Shown: in pieces, positions 1 to 8,866 of the stretch | Layout of the letters: each line of letters begins with the position of its first letter | Position numbering within the stretch: position 1 is the first letter of the stretch | Assembly: GCF_019024285.1 (NCBI RefSeq) | Contig: NZ_WMKZ01000001.1 | Location: forward strand, 62,001-126,000 | Reading direction: 5' to 3' | DNA length: 64,000 nucleotides | Origin: Alkalihalobacterium elongatum | GTDB lineage: Bacteria; Bacillota; Bacilli; Bacillales; Bacillaceae_F | Program-made: the position numbers and the translations under genes | The notes under the pieces: generated by a model | The model's input: only the letters and a program-made list of their open reading frames with translations | Told to the model about the DNA's origin: nothing | Database searches by the model: none

Positions 1-35
1 CCCGAACCAATAATCGCCACTTTACTTTTTCTCAC
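1..35 (-). CDS. Acetaldehyde dehydrogenase (acylating), N-terminal codons only
   Basis: Only the first 11 codons lie in the window; the gene runs off the left edge. A GTG start at 35 follows an AGGGGAGGATTAATC ribosome site and gives MRKSKVAIIGSG, the Rossmann-fold start typical of MhpF/DmpF acylating acetaldehyde dehydrogenases. These enzymes convert acetaldehyde to acetyl-CoA at the end of the meta-cleavage pathway. The start overlaps the end of the hydratase gene by 14 bases, which implies translational coupling. The family call rests on this short N-terminus plus its position after a 2-oxopent-4-enoate hydratase. Confidence 0.7.
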   Translation of the reverse strand, partial: MRKSKVAIIGS

Positions 36-825
36 GATTAATCCTCCCCTTGTATTGAAATGAGGCGGAGACTGTCCCTAGATGAGCAAATTCTGCTGTG
101 AATGTATCACCATCTTCAATAGGAACCGCTTTGGATAGTGCACCTGATAAAATGATTTCCCCTGCTTTTAGCGAAATTCCATAGTTTGCTAGAGCGTTTA
201 CTAACCAAGCTACCGAACGGACTGGATTCCCCATTACAGCCGCACCTGCAGCGGAATCTAAGTATTTACCATTCTGATAGACGACCATGCCAATATGTTG
301 AAGATCTACTTCTTCAAGATGAGTCGGTTTTCCACCAATCACAACTCTAGAAGAGGATCCGTTATCAGCAACTGTATCTTCAAAGCGAATGTTCCAGTCT
401 TGAATTCTACTATCAATCACTTCAAAGGCTGGTGCGATATATTCGGTTGCATTAATAACATCAGTTGGAGTGATGCCTGGTCCGATCAAATCTTTTTTTA
501 AAACAAACGCAATTTCAAATTCTAATTTCGGTTGAATGAGGTCGTCTAAAGATACCGTGTCCCCATCGACATACACCATATCATCAAGTAGATGTCCGTA
601 ATCAGGTTCATTAACATTGAACATCTCCTGCATCACTTTACTTGTTAATCCAATTTTTTTCCCAATGATAACAGCGCCATTTTTCACTTTTTCTTCAATT
701 TGCTGTTGTTGAATGTAATAAGCCTCTTCAACCGATATATCTGGGAATATCTCCGTTATCGGTTCAATTGGTACTCTCGTTTTTTCCGCTTCTAGTAAAC
801 GACTTGCTATATCTTGTATATTCAA
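22..825 (-). CDS. 2-oxopent-4-enoate hydratase (2-keto-4-pentenoate hydratase)
   Basis: A 267-residue fumarylacetoacetate-hydrolase-fold protein of the MhpD/DmpE/HpaH hydratase group, normally about 260 residues. It adds water to 2-oxopent-4-enoate to give 4-hydroxy-2-oxovalerate. The likely metal-binding glutamates are E102 and E104 in LEFEIAFVL and E135 in AFEVID. It follows the flavin reductase by 30 bases and overlaps the acetaldehyde dehydrogenase gene, so it sits late in the aromatic operon. Sequence alone does not separate 2-oxopent-4-enoate from the 2-oxohept-3-enedioate substrate of the homoprotocatechuate route; the acetaldehyde dehydrogenase beside it favours the former. Confidence 0.88.
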   Translation of the reverse strand: MNIQDIASRLLEAEKTRVPIEPITEIFPDISVEEAYYIQQQQIEEKVKNGAVIIGKKIGLTSKVMQEMFNVNEPDYGHLLDDMVYVDGDTVSLDDLIQPKLEFEIAFVLKKDLIGPGITPTDVINATEYIAPAFEVIDSRIQDWNIRFEDTVADNGSSSRVVIGGKPTHLEEVDLQHIGMVVYQNGKYLDSAAGAAVMGNPVRSVAWLVNALANYGISLKAGEIILSGALSKAVPIEDGDTFTAEFAHLGTVSASFQYKGRINREKK

Positions 826-855
826 AGTTTCACCAACTTTCTATTAATATGGTCC

Positions 856-1332
856 TTATAATATTTTCTCTTCTACGAGTAATTGACGGTATTTCCCACC
901 AAAATATAAGAGAGGTTCACCATCTTCTACCTGGATATCCGTCACTTTCCCAATAAAAAGGGTGTGATCTCCTTCGATATGCTCGGCAATCACTTCACAC
1001 GTAACTTGCACGAGCGCTCCATTTAATACTGGTAAATCACTTAATCGGTCGAAAGCTACTTCTTTTTTCTCTTTGATCTGTCCAGCAAATATCATCGATA
1101 ATTCTTGTTGATCAGCGGCTAAAATATTCACTGCATACTTTTGACTCTTTCTTATTCTTTCTAGCATTTGTGCTCGTTCATCTATTGAAATAACGACAAG
1201 CTTTGGGTCTAACGATACCGACATAAAGGCGTTCGCGGTCATCCCATGTACTTCGCCATCTACATCTGTTGTAATAATTGTGACTCCTGTCGCAAATTTC
1301 CCCATCGCATTTCGAAATTGCTTTGCTTCCAT
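856..1332 (-). CDS. Flavin reductase, small component of a two-component monooxygenase
   Basis: A 158-residue FMN-binding split-barrel reductase of the HpaC/PheA2 family. It reduces free flavin with NAD(P)H and hands it to the oxygenase. The N-terminus carries the family signature (GKFATGVTIITT near residues 11-22, then GMTANAFMSVSLDP). The ATG follows AGGGGGAACGGATC, a good ribosome site. Its partner is the HpaB-type oxygenase at 3138-4694 in the same operon. Length matches the family. Confidence 0.9.
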   Translation of the reverse strand: MEAKQFRNAMGKFATGVTIITTDVDGEVHGMTANAFMSVSLDPKLVVISIDERAQMLERIRKSQKYAVNILAADQQELSMIFAGQIKEKKEVAFDRLSDLPVLNGALVQVTCEVIAEHIEGDHTLFIGKVTDIQVEDGEPLLYFGGKYRQLLVEEKIL

Positions 1333-1440
1333 GATCCGTTCCCCCTATTGTTCGCCGCATTTGGCGACACTATGATTTTAGGTAAGACATAGCTTAATAA
1401 AAGAGTTAATTACGAATAGTCCAGTTGATAGCATGGTAGA

Positions 1441-2004
1441 CTAGCCATTTAGAAGTGCTTCAACTTCTTCATTTTCCCCGTTTAATAGCATTTCACGTAT
1501 TCGTGTAGAAGAAATAACTCTGCCTTTTTCACAGCAAATTTTTTCAATGACCTTTACTTGAAATACTCTCTTTAGATCTTCTATTCCGCCGTTGCGACCC
1601 TTTCCAAATCGAAAATCGTCTCCAACAATTATTTCTTTCGGATTTAGTGCAAAAAGTTCATTAATGAATTGATCGACACTTCGGTTCAAATAGTGGTAAT
1701 CAAAACGGGCAACAACAACATGGTCGACGCCGAGTAAACTTATCTTTTCGATTTTTTCTTTTATTGAAGTGAGTTGTTTTGTGTTATTAAAATAAACCCG
1801 TGGCGGTGGGTCAAACGTATAAACAACACTAGGAATTTTTAGGAGTAAGCTTTTTTCAATCATTTTACGAATAACCGCTTGATGCCCGAGGTGGACGCCA
1901 TCAAAGGCACCAATCGCGACAATAGATGCATTTAATGAAAGTGTTTCAGCTTGATGGATGTGCACAATTTTCACCCACTTTCCATGTAGCTTTTGAATTT
2001 TCAT
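1441..2004 (-). CDS. One-domain FAD synthetase (RibF/RibC N-terminal domain only)
   Basis: 187 residues matching the FMN adenylyltransferase half of bifunctional RibF. The nucleotide-binding motif GAFDGVHLGH lies at 32-41 and SSTRIRE lies near the C-terminus. The C-terminal riboflavin kinase domain (about 120 residues in RibF) is absent, so it can at most adenylate FMN to FAD. It sits between the ring-cleavage dioxygenase and the flavin reductase, so it probably raises FAD supply for the flavin monooxygenase. The first ATG has only a weak ribosome site; a GTG ten codons later is an alternative start. Family assignment is firm; the operon-specific role is inferred. Confidence 0.85.
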   Translation of the reverse strand: MKIQKLHGKWVKIVHIHQAETLSLNASIVAIGAFDGVHLGHQAVIRKMIEKSLLLKIPSVVYTFDPPPRVYFNNTKQLTSIKEKIEKISLLGVDHVVVARFDYHYLNRSVDQFINELFALNPKEIIVGDDFRFGKGRNGGIEDLKRVFQVKVIEKICCEKGRVISSTRIREMLLNGENEEVEALLNG

Positions 2005-2021
2005 CTTTCATGTTTTTAAAC

Positions 2022-2045
2022 CAGGTGGAGGTGTTTCTCCACCTG
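2022..2045 (-). other. Intercistronic hairpin in aromatic operon
   Basis: Perfect 9-bp arms (CAGGTGGAG and CTCCACCTG, 6-base loop) between the dioxygenase and FAD synthetase genes. On the minus strand no clear U-run follows, so it looks more like an mRNA-stabilising or partial attenuation hairpin than a full terminator. Confidence 0.5.
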
Positions 2046-2084
2046 ATTTTCCTAGTATTTTTCCATCTACAACGGCTAGTTATG

Positions 2085-3044
2085 TTAACCTTTAACAGGC
2101 GCCTTATGTGGTGTACCATAAAGAAAATATTCTTCAGGCAGCTGTGAACCATACCAAATAATGCCCTTCTCAAGCTCTTCTTCTTTCCATGTAATTGGTT
2201 TCCAATCAGGGTCAAAAATAAGGTAACCTGCATCCCCAAATAACTCGACACGATTTCCTCCTGGCTCGAATACATACATAAAGTACGCTTGACTAACTCC
2301 ATGTTTTCCAGGACCTGCCTCAATTTGGATATCGTTTTCAACCAGTAAATCGGCTACATCCATTAAGTGTTGCGGATAACCGTACCAGTATGCAATGTGG
2401 TGGAACCGTCCTTTTTGTCCAGACTGATCACCCATTAGTGCGACTTCATGAACGAGAGGACTTACACTCATCCATGCACCGATTTCTGTACCGTCGTTCA
2501 TGACAATGTTTTCACGAAGCTTAAATCCTAACTGATCGGCCATGAATTGCTTATTTTTTGTAACATCACTGCACATCAAATTAATATGGTCTAGACGACG
2601 AGCTGGAATACCAACATTTGGTCTTTTTTGTGGGCGACTCTTTAGCATTGTCTTCTGGTCCTCTGGAGCTTGATAGTAATCTACATCCCATAAAATTTCC
2701 ATATTATGTCCGTCTGGCGTTTGGAACTTATACGCTTGACCATGGCCGATGTCTCCTTCAATCCAACCTTTCCCATAGCCGCTTTTTTCTAATGCTTGAA
2801 CTCTTTGATAAAGAGCTGCTTCTGAACTTGCTCTCCAAGCAGAATGGGCCATCCCTGCTTCCTTAGCTTCCGTAATTTTTAACGTGTGATGGTAAAAGTC
2901 TTCATAAGCTCTAAGATAGACAGACTGACCTTCTCTTGTCGTTTCTTGTAAACCGAGAAACTGCGTAAAAAACTTCAATGTTTCTTCAGGCTTTGGCGTA
3001 TATAATTCCACATGAGCTAATTGCGCAACATCAAAATTTGACAT
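2085..3044 (-). CDS. Catechol 2,3-dioxygenase (extradiol)
   Basis: A 319-residue two-domain vicinal-oxygen-chelate dioxygenase that opens catechol next to the diol to give 2-hydroxymuconic semialdehyde. The 2-His-1-carboxylate Fe(II) ligands are H153 (RLDHINLM), H215 or H216 (FHHIAYW) and E267 (NRVELFG). Second-shell H199, H248 and Y256 are at nearly the spacing of the XylE enzyme. The ATG is preceded by AGGAGG. It follows the oxygenase gene by 93 bases. A related substrate such as 3,4-dihydroxyphenylacetate is possible; the downstream acetaldehyde dehydrogenase argues for catechol. Confidence 0.88.
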   Translation of the reverse strand: MSNFDVAQLAHVELYTPKPEETLKFFTQFLGLQETTREGQSVYLRAYEDFYHHTLKITEAKEAGMAHSAWRASSEAALYQRVQALEKSGYGKGWIEGDIGHGQAYKFQTPDGHNMEILWDVDYYQAPEDQKTMLKSRPQKRPNVGIPARRLDHINLMCSDVTKNKQFMADQLGFKLRENIVMNDGTEIGAWMSVSPLVHEVALMGDQSGQKGRFHHIAYWYGYPQHLMDVADLLVENDIQIEAGPGKHGVSQAYFMYVFEPGGNRVELFGDAGYLIFDPDWKPITWKEEELEKGIIWYGSQLPEEYFLYGTPHKAPVKG

Positions 3045-3137
3045 AATAAAACCTCCTGGAATTTTAATAATTTTTTTGGTATTTTTTACCCTTATACTGA
3101 AAATTTAAAATTTTCACCGAGGCAACGAAAAACTTTC

Positions 3138-4694
3138 TTATAACATTTTAAAGTTCGTGCTTTTAATAAAGCTCACATCATCAGGGTTGATCCATGTCGA
3201 ATTCGTCCATCCGTTTAAGTCGTAGTCGTTCATACACTGTTCGGCAAATGCTTCAAACTCCGCAGCCTTCCCTGATCCTTGAGCAGCAAACAACGTCTCA
3301 AATCGAATCGCTTCATTGTTGCCAGCATAATTTCTTTCATATAACTCATGTCTACCACCATACTCTGTTCCAATTGCATCCCATAACAATTTGACAATTT
3401 TAATCTTTTCAAGAGCATCAATTCCATGAGAGCCTCGATAGAACTTATCAATAATAGGTCTTAATTCTTCATTTTTAAAATCTAGTGCACTTGAAGGTTG
3501 AACAATTAAGTTCCCCCCACAAACCTGCTCGATGATGCCTTTAATTCGTGGCCAGGCTTCGGTCATAAATACACGGTAAGCCATTCCACCTTCTAGTCTT
3601 GGTAATACGGTTCCATTAGGTCCTGGTTCTGGGTTTAGAGCCATGGCATCCGTTAATGACCAGAATAGATTTCTCCAAGCGATAATTTCACCAACATTTG
3701 CTTGGACGCCTCTAAAAGCATCCGTTCCAGCTGTTTTTACAGCTTTCAACATAATTCCTGAAATTAAGTCTAGCTTCACTGAAAGTCTCGTTGCCCCGTG
3801 AAAAGTAAATCGGTTTACAAATCCACTTACGTTGAAAAACTGATTTACTTTTTCAATATTTTTATAGATTAGGACATTCTCCCATGGAATTAGGACATTC
3901 TCAAAGACTAGTACGGCATCATTTTCATCGAAGCGGCTACTAAGTGGATAATCAAAAGGCGTACCCATCACAGCAGCATTCATTTCATAAGAGCTTCGAC
4001 TAATTAACTTCACACCTGGTGAATTCATCGCGGCAATAAACACGACTGCAAACTCCTCTTTTTGTATTGGAACTCCATAGTGGCCTACAAAGTTAAAGTG
4101 AGTAAGTGCTGAACTCGTCGCTACCATTTTTGAACCACTTACGATAATACCTTGATCTGTTTCTTTCTCGACCCGGATAAACACGTCACCCGCTTCATGT
4201 ACAGGTTTATTTCGATCAATCGGCGGATTTATGATCGCATGGTTGAAAAACCAGTTACGCTCCTGTGCTTCCTTATACCAAAACTTAGCATTGTCTTCAT
4301 AAGGTGCATAAAAGTCTACGTGCGATCCTAATGTTCCAAGAAAAGAAGCCTTGTAATCTGGTGTTCGCCCCATTTGGCCGTACGTTAACTTCGCCCACTC
4401 TGCAATTGCATCACGATCTTCAATTAAGTCTTGAGGGCTCTTCGGTGCACGGAAAAATTTATGTGTGTAGGAACCTGTTCCTGTATCCGTCTTCGTAGTT
4501 AAAGTATCTTTTGTTTGCTCATCATGAAGTGCGTCATACAATCTAGCAATCGATCTTGCGGCATTTCGAAATGCTGGATGTGTCGTCACATCGTTGACCT
4601 TTTCGCCATGAAGCCAAATCTCTCTACCATCTCGAATACTTTCTAAGTACTCTTCGCCTGTCAACGGCCTTCTCAATTTCTGTTCTACTGCCAA
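3138..4694 (-). CDS. HpaB-family FAD-dependent aromatic monooxygenase (phenol or 4-hydroxyphenylacetate hydroxylase, large component)
   Basis: A 518-residue protein of the 4-hydroxyphenylacetate 3-hydroxylase family, which hydroxylates phenols ortho to the OH using FADH2 from a separate reductase. I place the start at a TTG at 4694, because AGGGAGGT lies just upstream and the family N-terminus (RRPLTGEEYLESIRDGRE) begins there; an upstream in-frame ATG at 4781 would add 29 residues that do not look like the family. It heads the operon with the ring-cleavage dioxygenase, flavin reductase and lower-pathway enzymes. The context suggests a phenol hydroxylase (PheA type) more than HpaB proper. A cre-like site lies 42 bases upstream. 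Confidence 0.88.
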   Translation of the reverse strand: MAVEQKLRRPLTGEEYLESIRDGREIWLHGEKVNDVTTHPAFRNAARSIARLYDALHDEQTKDTLTTKTDTGTGSYTHKFFRAPKSPQDLIEDRDAIAEWAKLTYGQMGRTPDYKASFLGTLGSHVDFYAPYEDNAKFWYKEAQERNWFFNHAIINPPIDRNKPVHEAGDVFIRVEKETDQGIIVSGSKMVATSSALTHFNFVGHYGVPIQKEEFAVVFIAAMNSPGVKLISRSSYEMNAAVMGTPFDYPLSSRFDENDAVLVFENVLIPWENVLIYKNIEKVNQFFNVSGFVNRFTFHGATRLSVKLDLISGIMLKAVKTAGTDAFRGVQANVGEIIAWRNLFWSLTDAMALNPEPGPNGTVLPRLEGGMAYRVFMTEAWPRIKGIIEQVCGGNLIVQPSSALDFKNEELRPIIDKFYRGSHGIDALEKIKIVKLLWDAIGTEYGGRHELYERNYAGNNEAIRFETLFAAQGSGKAAEFEAFAEQCMNDYDLNGWTNSTWINPDDVSFIKSTNFKML

Positions 4695-4735
4695 ACCAAT
4701 TACCTCCCTTAGGATTACAAGTATATGGAACTTAT

Positions 4736-4751
4736 TGTTAAAGCGCTTACA
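4736..4751 (-). promoter_or_regulatory. cre-like catabolite-repression site upstream of monooxygenase
   Basis: TGTAAGCGCTTTAACA (minus strand) resembles the CcpA cre box but has two extra bases or one mismatch in the right half. It lies between the presumed promoter and the TTG start of the operon, a typical roadblock position. The remaining intergenic stretch up to about 5070 shows no gene. Confidence 0.45.
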
Positions 4752-5076
4752 TTTATGCGGTGTCTCGTTCCTTGTTATCAATAATACATTTTTGATTGAA
4801 TATTTGTAATTATCTAAAAATATGGAGTTTTACACTTTTACTATCAAAACTAGAAAGTCCTTGTAGGTGGAGTTGACTATGGGAGGCATTTCATTCATTT
4901 TTGTATGAAATGTTCTATTGATCATTCGGTTACCGATTTCGTTCACTCTTTTTCCAATTTTACCTCTAGCAGGTATGCTACACTTCTTTTATTCCTGCTT
5001 CCTCCTAATTTTTTCTCTGTTGGGCACGGTCCCTCTCCTTTTGTCACCAGACTTACTCTTCTAAGAAACACTCCAT

Positions 5077-5112
5077 AAAAAAGACTGTTGAGTATATACT
5101 CTCAACAGTCCC
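5077..5112 (-). terminator. Terminator of the aromatic regulator gene
   Basis: 10-bp arms GACTGTTGAG/CTCAACAGTC with an 8-base loop, followed on the minus strand by a run of six U. It lies 48 bases past the stop codon at 5160. Confidence 0.85.
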
Positions 5113-5159
5113 TGGTAGGTCGCTTCAGACCTAGTTTTATATAATTGGATTTCATGTAC

Positions 5160-6968
5160 TTATGACTTTAACGTTTCAATTGTATAATAGGTTTGGATGG
5201 CAATTTGTCCATGAAAGCACCCTTGACCTGTTTTAAAATCAATTTCGCATAACGACTTTATTTTATCCAAGCGATAGCGTAACCCTGGTATAGATAAATT
5301 CAGCTCGCTTGCTGTTTGATTTAAGTTTCCATTGTTATCTAAATAACTCTTTAACGTCTGAATTAAATTTGCTTCATTATTCTCATCGTATTGCATTAAT
5401 TTCCCCAATGTCTTTTTGCAAAAATTTAATAATTCCTTAGGCTCCATGCTATTTAGAAACAGCATGATTGGATCTAATTGTTCATAGACAGCTACTTTAT
5501 TTTTAGTTGGATAGGCTAGACTTAAAAAATTACTTATACGAAAAGCATCTTTATAACTCTCACCAATTTCATTTATCGAATCTGAAACTCTACCAGCCCC
5601 AACATAAAAGGTTGTATGGTTTATATTTCGTTGTAGCAAATCTTCGATATCAAGTAAAAACTTGGTACATACTAATTCATTCTCTATCGTTTCGTTCGCA
5701 ATCATTACTACGTATTCTTTCTTCATAAATATTTCATTAGAAGGGTAGGTTTTCGTTAAAATACTTCTAATATCTTCGTTGTTGCACTCTGGCACACTCC
5801 TTATGACAATGACTCTATTTTTAGTTTCAAAGTTAAAATCAAATAAATGGTTAGCATTTTGTAAAATTTGCTCCGTATCGTATTTATTATCAAGGAGTTC
5901 TTCAAAAAAGTTAACTTTTTTTCGCCACAACGATTTAGCTATATAACGTTGTGTATAAAGATGAATTGATAAGACAGACAAGGCACTTTCAATCATCATT
6001 CTTTCTTCTTTTGAAATCTCGTTAGAACTAACAACTAGCATTCTAGCAAGACATAAATTATTTGACATAATGTTAAATACATAAATAGTATCATGTATCG
6101 AAAGTCTTTCTTGCCTTTTGAAATTCTGATAATTCTGAAAATCAGTCTCTTGAATAAATAAAGACTCTAGAGGCCTATTTAATCCTTCTCTATCGATAAT
6201 TACACTTTTACCTATTGCCTTCGAAATGACTTCAACTAAATAGGCAAGATCTTTTCCTTCTAATAACAAGCTTGTTAAATGTTTATTAAATTCTTCAGAA
6301 CGGATAATTGCATGGTTTAACGTTTTAACTTCATTGTACATTTTATCTAATTCAGTAACGAGAGAATCCTCTTCATAATAACGCAATATTTCAAGATATT
6401 GTGGTTCACATCGGTCTACACTTTGAGCAACAAAATAACAATGATCATCTCCCCTACCTACACAGCTCGTCTCATAAATGACCACCTTCATACCTGTTAC
6501 CCTTTCAAGGAAACCTGTAGCGTATCCTACCAACATCCAACAAACCGTTTCATCACTATACCCAAAATGGCGAATATGCTCTTCTGCTTCAAATGAATAA
6601 CGCCAGTAACCAGACATGTAAAATTTGTCTTCACTAAATTCCAATTCATCTGGCTCTACAGTAACAACACCTTCTAATGTATGAATGGCTGGTCCTGCAA
6701 GAATAAGCTCCTTTTTCGACTTCCACGTATACATCTTCTCAATCGAATCTGCATCATTGTACCCACTAGTCCATCCATATCGAAGCAAAAAGCCCTTAGC
6801 ACGTTCAATACCTAAAGTAGCAACCAAATCCCTCCGCAAAAACCCAAGCGCCTCGACTGACATCAATGCCATTCTTTTCTCATTCAATTTGATGGTACCC
6901 ATTCTTGGATTAACATCAATAGAATTTTGAAATAGTAGATGGTGTGCTTTCATTTCCAGTGCCAACAT
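5160..6968 (-). CDS. Aromatic-responsive regulator: XylR_N and V4R sensor domains with PucR-type HTH
   Basis: 602 residues. Residues 1-105 match the XylR/DmpR sensor domain; residues 105-190 form a V4R domain with the Cys-containing motif around C169-C177 (SCVGRGDDHC). A middle region follows, and the C-terminal 65 residues are a PucR/CdaR-type helix-turn-helix (LNQTASELNLSIPGLRYRLD). There is no AAA+ sigma-54 module, so it would act on sigma-A promoters. It lies upstream of, and in the same direction as, the aromatic operon, so it is the likely activator. The ribosome site AAGGGAG abuts the first ATG; the real start may be a nearby TTG or the ATG at codon 6. Confidence 0.85.
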   Translation of the reverse strand: MLALEMKAHHLLFQNSIDVNPRMGTIKLNEKRMALMSVEALGFLRRDLVATLGIERAKGFLLRYGWTSGYNDADSIEKMYTWKSKKELILAGPAIHTLEGVVTVEPDELEFSEDKFYMSGYWRYSFEAEEHIRHFGYSDETVCWMLVGYATGFLERVTGMKVVIYETSCVGRGDDHCYFVAQSVDRCEPQYLEILRYYEEDSLVTELDKMYNEVKTLNHAIIRSEEFNKHLTSLLLEGKDLAYLVEVISKAIGKSVIIDREGLNRPLESLFIQETDFQNYQNFKRQERLSIHDTIYVFNIMSNNLCLARMLVVSSNEISKEERMMIESALSVLSIHLYTQRYIAKSLWRKKVNFFEELLDNKYDTEQILQNANHLFDFNFETKNRVIVIRSVPECNNEDIRSILTKTYPSNEIFMKKEYVVMIANETIENELVCTKFLLDIEDLLQRNINHTTFYVGAGRVSDSINEIGESYKDAFRISNFLSLAYPTKNKVAVYEQLDPIMLFLNSMEPKELLNFCKKTLGKLMQYDENNEANLIQTLKSYLDNNGNLNQTASELNLSIPGLRYRLDKIKSLCEIDFKTGQGCFHGQIAIQTYYTIETLKS

Positions 6969-7030
6969 CTCCCTTATAGTAATTTTTTATGGAGTAAAGT
7001 AATGACTTATGTACTAATAAATTATAAATT

Positions 7031-7044
7031 TGTAAGCGTTTACA
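7031..7044. promoter_or_regulatory. Perfect palindromic cre site
   Basis: TGTAAGCGTTTACA fits the CcpA consensus at every position. It lies 63 bases upstream of the regulator start and 245 bases upstream of the divergent oxidoreductase, so it most likely places the regulator under carbon catabolite repression. Confidence 0.8.
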
Positions 7045-7090
7045 TTATTTCCTCTATAATAACAAATCTAATAGTGTTTTCACACCACCA

Positions 7091-7125
7091 AAAGATATAG
7101 TTCTTTAAAGAATTACTTTATCTTT
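7091..7125. promoter_or_regulatory. Inverted repeat in divergent promoter region
   Basis: Outer arms AAAGATA and TATCTTT flank a perfect palindrome TTCTTTAAAGAA at 7101-7112, followed by a TATAGTATAAAT stretch. The position upstream of the plus-strand oxidoreductase suggests an operator, but no regulator can be named. Confidence 0.35.
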
Positions 7126-7288
7126 TGTATAGTATAAATAGAGCCGTTCTAAAACTAGATAGTAAAAGCTTTTTGATAATGTTCCTTCTTCCCATAGAAA
7201 ACAGTATTTTAATTCTTTTTGAACCTCTAATTTATATAACCATAACCATTTATGCTATTCTAAAGCTATCGACAACAAGGAGGTTTTT

Positions 7289-8365
7289 ATGGGACATCAT
7301 AAAATACGAGTGGGTATTATTGGAACAGGGTTTGGATCTAAAGTTCATGCACCGATTATGAAAAATCACCCTGATTTTGAGGTTGTAGCAATATCGAGTG
7401 TACATCGAGGGAGTTTAGAAGACGTCGAGAAAGAAACAGGAATCACCGCTGTTTATAGCAATTGGAAGAAAATGCTTGAACAAGAGTCGTTAGACCTTCT
7501 CTCGATCGCATCTGCCCCTTACTTACATCATGAGATGGCGGTAGAAGGGCTAAAGCGCAAACTACATATTTACTGCGAAAAACCAATGGCATTTGATGCA
7601 AGGCAATCGCAGGAAATGCTCGAAGCTAAAAGTAAAGCTGGATTATTTGGATTTATTAATTTTGAGTTTCGTTTTTTACCTGCGAGACAAAAAGTAAAAG
7701 AAATTTTATCTAGTGGACAACTAGGAGAGATTTTACATATTCAATATAAATGTACGTTCAATGGGTATCAATCACTCTCAAAGAATAAAAGAGGCTGGCT
7801 CGGACAGCAACAGTTCGGCGGTGGGATGCTAGGAGCGATCGGTTCTCATATGTTTGATTCCCTATTGTGGTGGACAGGTCATAAGGTAAGAGATATCTAT
7901 GGTCAGCTTCCTATTCATATACCTTCTGTAACTTCAGATGGTGAAACCGAAGTGCGTACAGCTGAAGATGCCTTCCAAACAACAGGTACATTTGACACAG
8001 GTGCGACTTTTTCAGTGGAGTTAACATCTGCAGCTCATCATAAAGCGAATCAGTGGCGCTTAGAAGTGTTCGGTACGAATGGAACACTTATTATGACTGA
8101 TGACCAGTATGTTGAAGTTGGAATTGGCGATAGTCAGCTAACCCCTGTTGAACTTTCTGCTAAAATTCAAGAGCCAATAAACCTTTCAGCTCGAGCTTTA
8201 TCGTACTACCAAGCGTTCTATCCGATGTTAGATGCCGTTTCTCAAACCATAAAGGATAATACACCACATCCACATGTTCCAACATTTGAACATGGCCATG
8301 AAGTTCAAATAATTCTCGATGCCATCCGCTTGTCTGCAAGGGAAGGGCGAAAGGTGGTTTTATAA
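7289..8365 (+). CDS. Gfo/Idh/MocA family NAD(P)-dependent oxidoreductase
   Basis: A 358-residue protein with the N-terminal Rossmann motif GIIGTGFGS (9-17) and the conserved EKP at 97-99, then the family's C-terminal alpha/beta domain. Members oxidise or reduce sugars, inositols and related compounds. The ATG follows AAGGAGG at 7277-7283. It is divergent from the aromatic regulator and stands alone, so the substrate cannot be read from context. Unrelated to the aromatic operon as far as can be seen. Confidence 0.9.
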   Translation: MGHHKIRVGIIGTGFGSKVHAPIMKNHPDFEVVAISSVHRGSLEDVEKETGITAVYSNWKKMLEQESLDLLSIASAPYLHHEMAVEGLKRKLHIYCEKPMAFDARQSQEMLEAKSKAGLFGFINFEFRFLPARQKVKEILSSGQLGEILHIQYKCTFNGYQSLSKNKRGWLGQQQFGGGMLGAIGSHMFDSLLWWTGHKVRDIYGQLPIHIPSVTSDGETEVRTAEDAFQTTGTFDTGATFSVELTSAAHHKANQWRLEVFGTNGTLIMTDDQYVEVGIGDSQLTPVELSAKIQEPINLSARALSYYQAFYPMLDAVSQTIKDNTPHPHVPTFEHGHEVQIILDAIRLSAREGRKVVL

Positions 8366-8476
8366 TAAATGCAGTGGTTTTGCTCTTTAGCATAAGTTGT
8401 TTCAAATTTCATTAGGTATTCTAAGAATAGTATGTTATGCTTTGTCTACCATTTAATTCTTGTACCATCTTGTATT

Positions 8477-8589
8477 AAAGGCTGACTAAAACAAAGTGTC
8501 CTAACCAACCTTCATCTACCGTAAAAATTTCGAGTGACATTCGAATTTATTATCAGATTAAGGGGTCAGGCACCAACTAGTCAGCCTTT
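8477..8589. repeat. 113-bp element with 12-bp terminal inverted repeats
   Basis: The ends AAAGGCTGACTA (8477-8488) and TAGTCAGCCTTT (8578-8589) are perfect inverted copies. Inside lie a smaller hairpin (TTCGA...TCGAA, 8529-8545) and the string GGGGTCAGGCACC. It holds no gene. It looks like a small non-autonomous inverted-repeat element in the gap after the oxidoreductase. No exact target duplication is clear. Confidence 0.5.
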
Positions 8590-8621
8590 TTATTATTTTG
8601 ATTTAATATTTTTCTCCAAAA

Positions 8622-8653
8622 ATAAAAAGGCCTCTAAAATAGAGACCTTTTAT
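8622..8653 (-). terminator. Terminator of the cold-shock gene
   Basis: Arms AAAGGCCTCT/AGAGACCTTT with one mismatch, followed by a U-rich stretch on the minus strand, ten bases past the cold-shock stop codon. Confidence 0.8.
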
Positions 8654-8662
8654 TACTTACTA

Positions 8663-8866
8663 TTAGTAAGATTTGTTTACGTTAGTAGCTTGAAGACCGC
8701 GTTGACCTTGCTCTGTGTCAAAAGTAACTTTTTGGCCTTCTTCTAAAGATTTAAAACCTTCGCCTTGGATAGCCGAGAAATGTACGAATACGTCTTCTCC
8801 ACCTTCGATTTCGATAAATCCGAATCCTTTTTCTGCGTTAAACCATTTTACTGTACCTTGTTGCAT
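8663..8866 (-). CDS. Cold-shock protein (CspA/CspB family)
   Basis: 67 residues starting [18 protein letters not shown], with both RNA-binding motifs (KGFGFIE, residues 13-19, and DVFVHFSAI, residues 25-33). Such proteins bind single-stranded RNA and keep it unfolded in the cytoplasm. The reading frame is open further upstream, but AGGAGG lies 8 bases before the ATG at 8866 and the family starts here. A leader of at least 100 bases without genes precedes it, as is usual for csp genes. A terminator follows. Confidence 0.95.
   Translation of the reverse strand: MQQGTVKWFNAEKGFGFIEIEGGEDVFVHFSAIQGEGFKSLEEGQKVTFDTEQGQRGLQATNVNKSY

Noticed and set aside
5010-5040. Sigma-54 promoter suggested by GGGCACGG near 5020
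   Set aside because: The -12 TTGC element is missing and the regulator lacks the AAA+ domain that sigma-54 needs.
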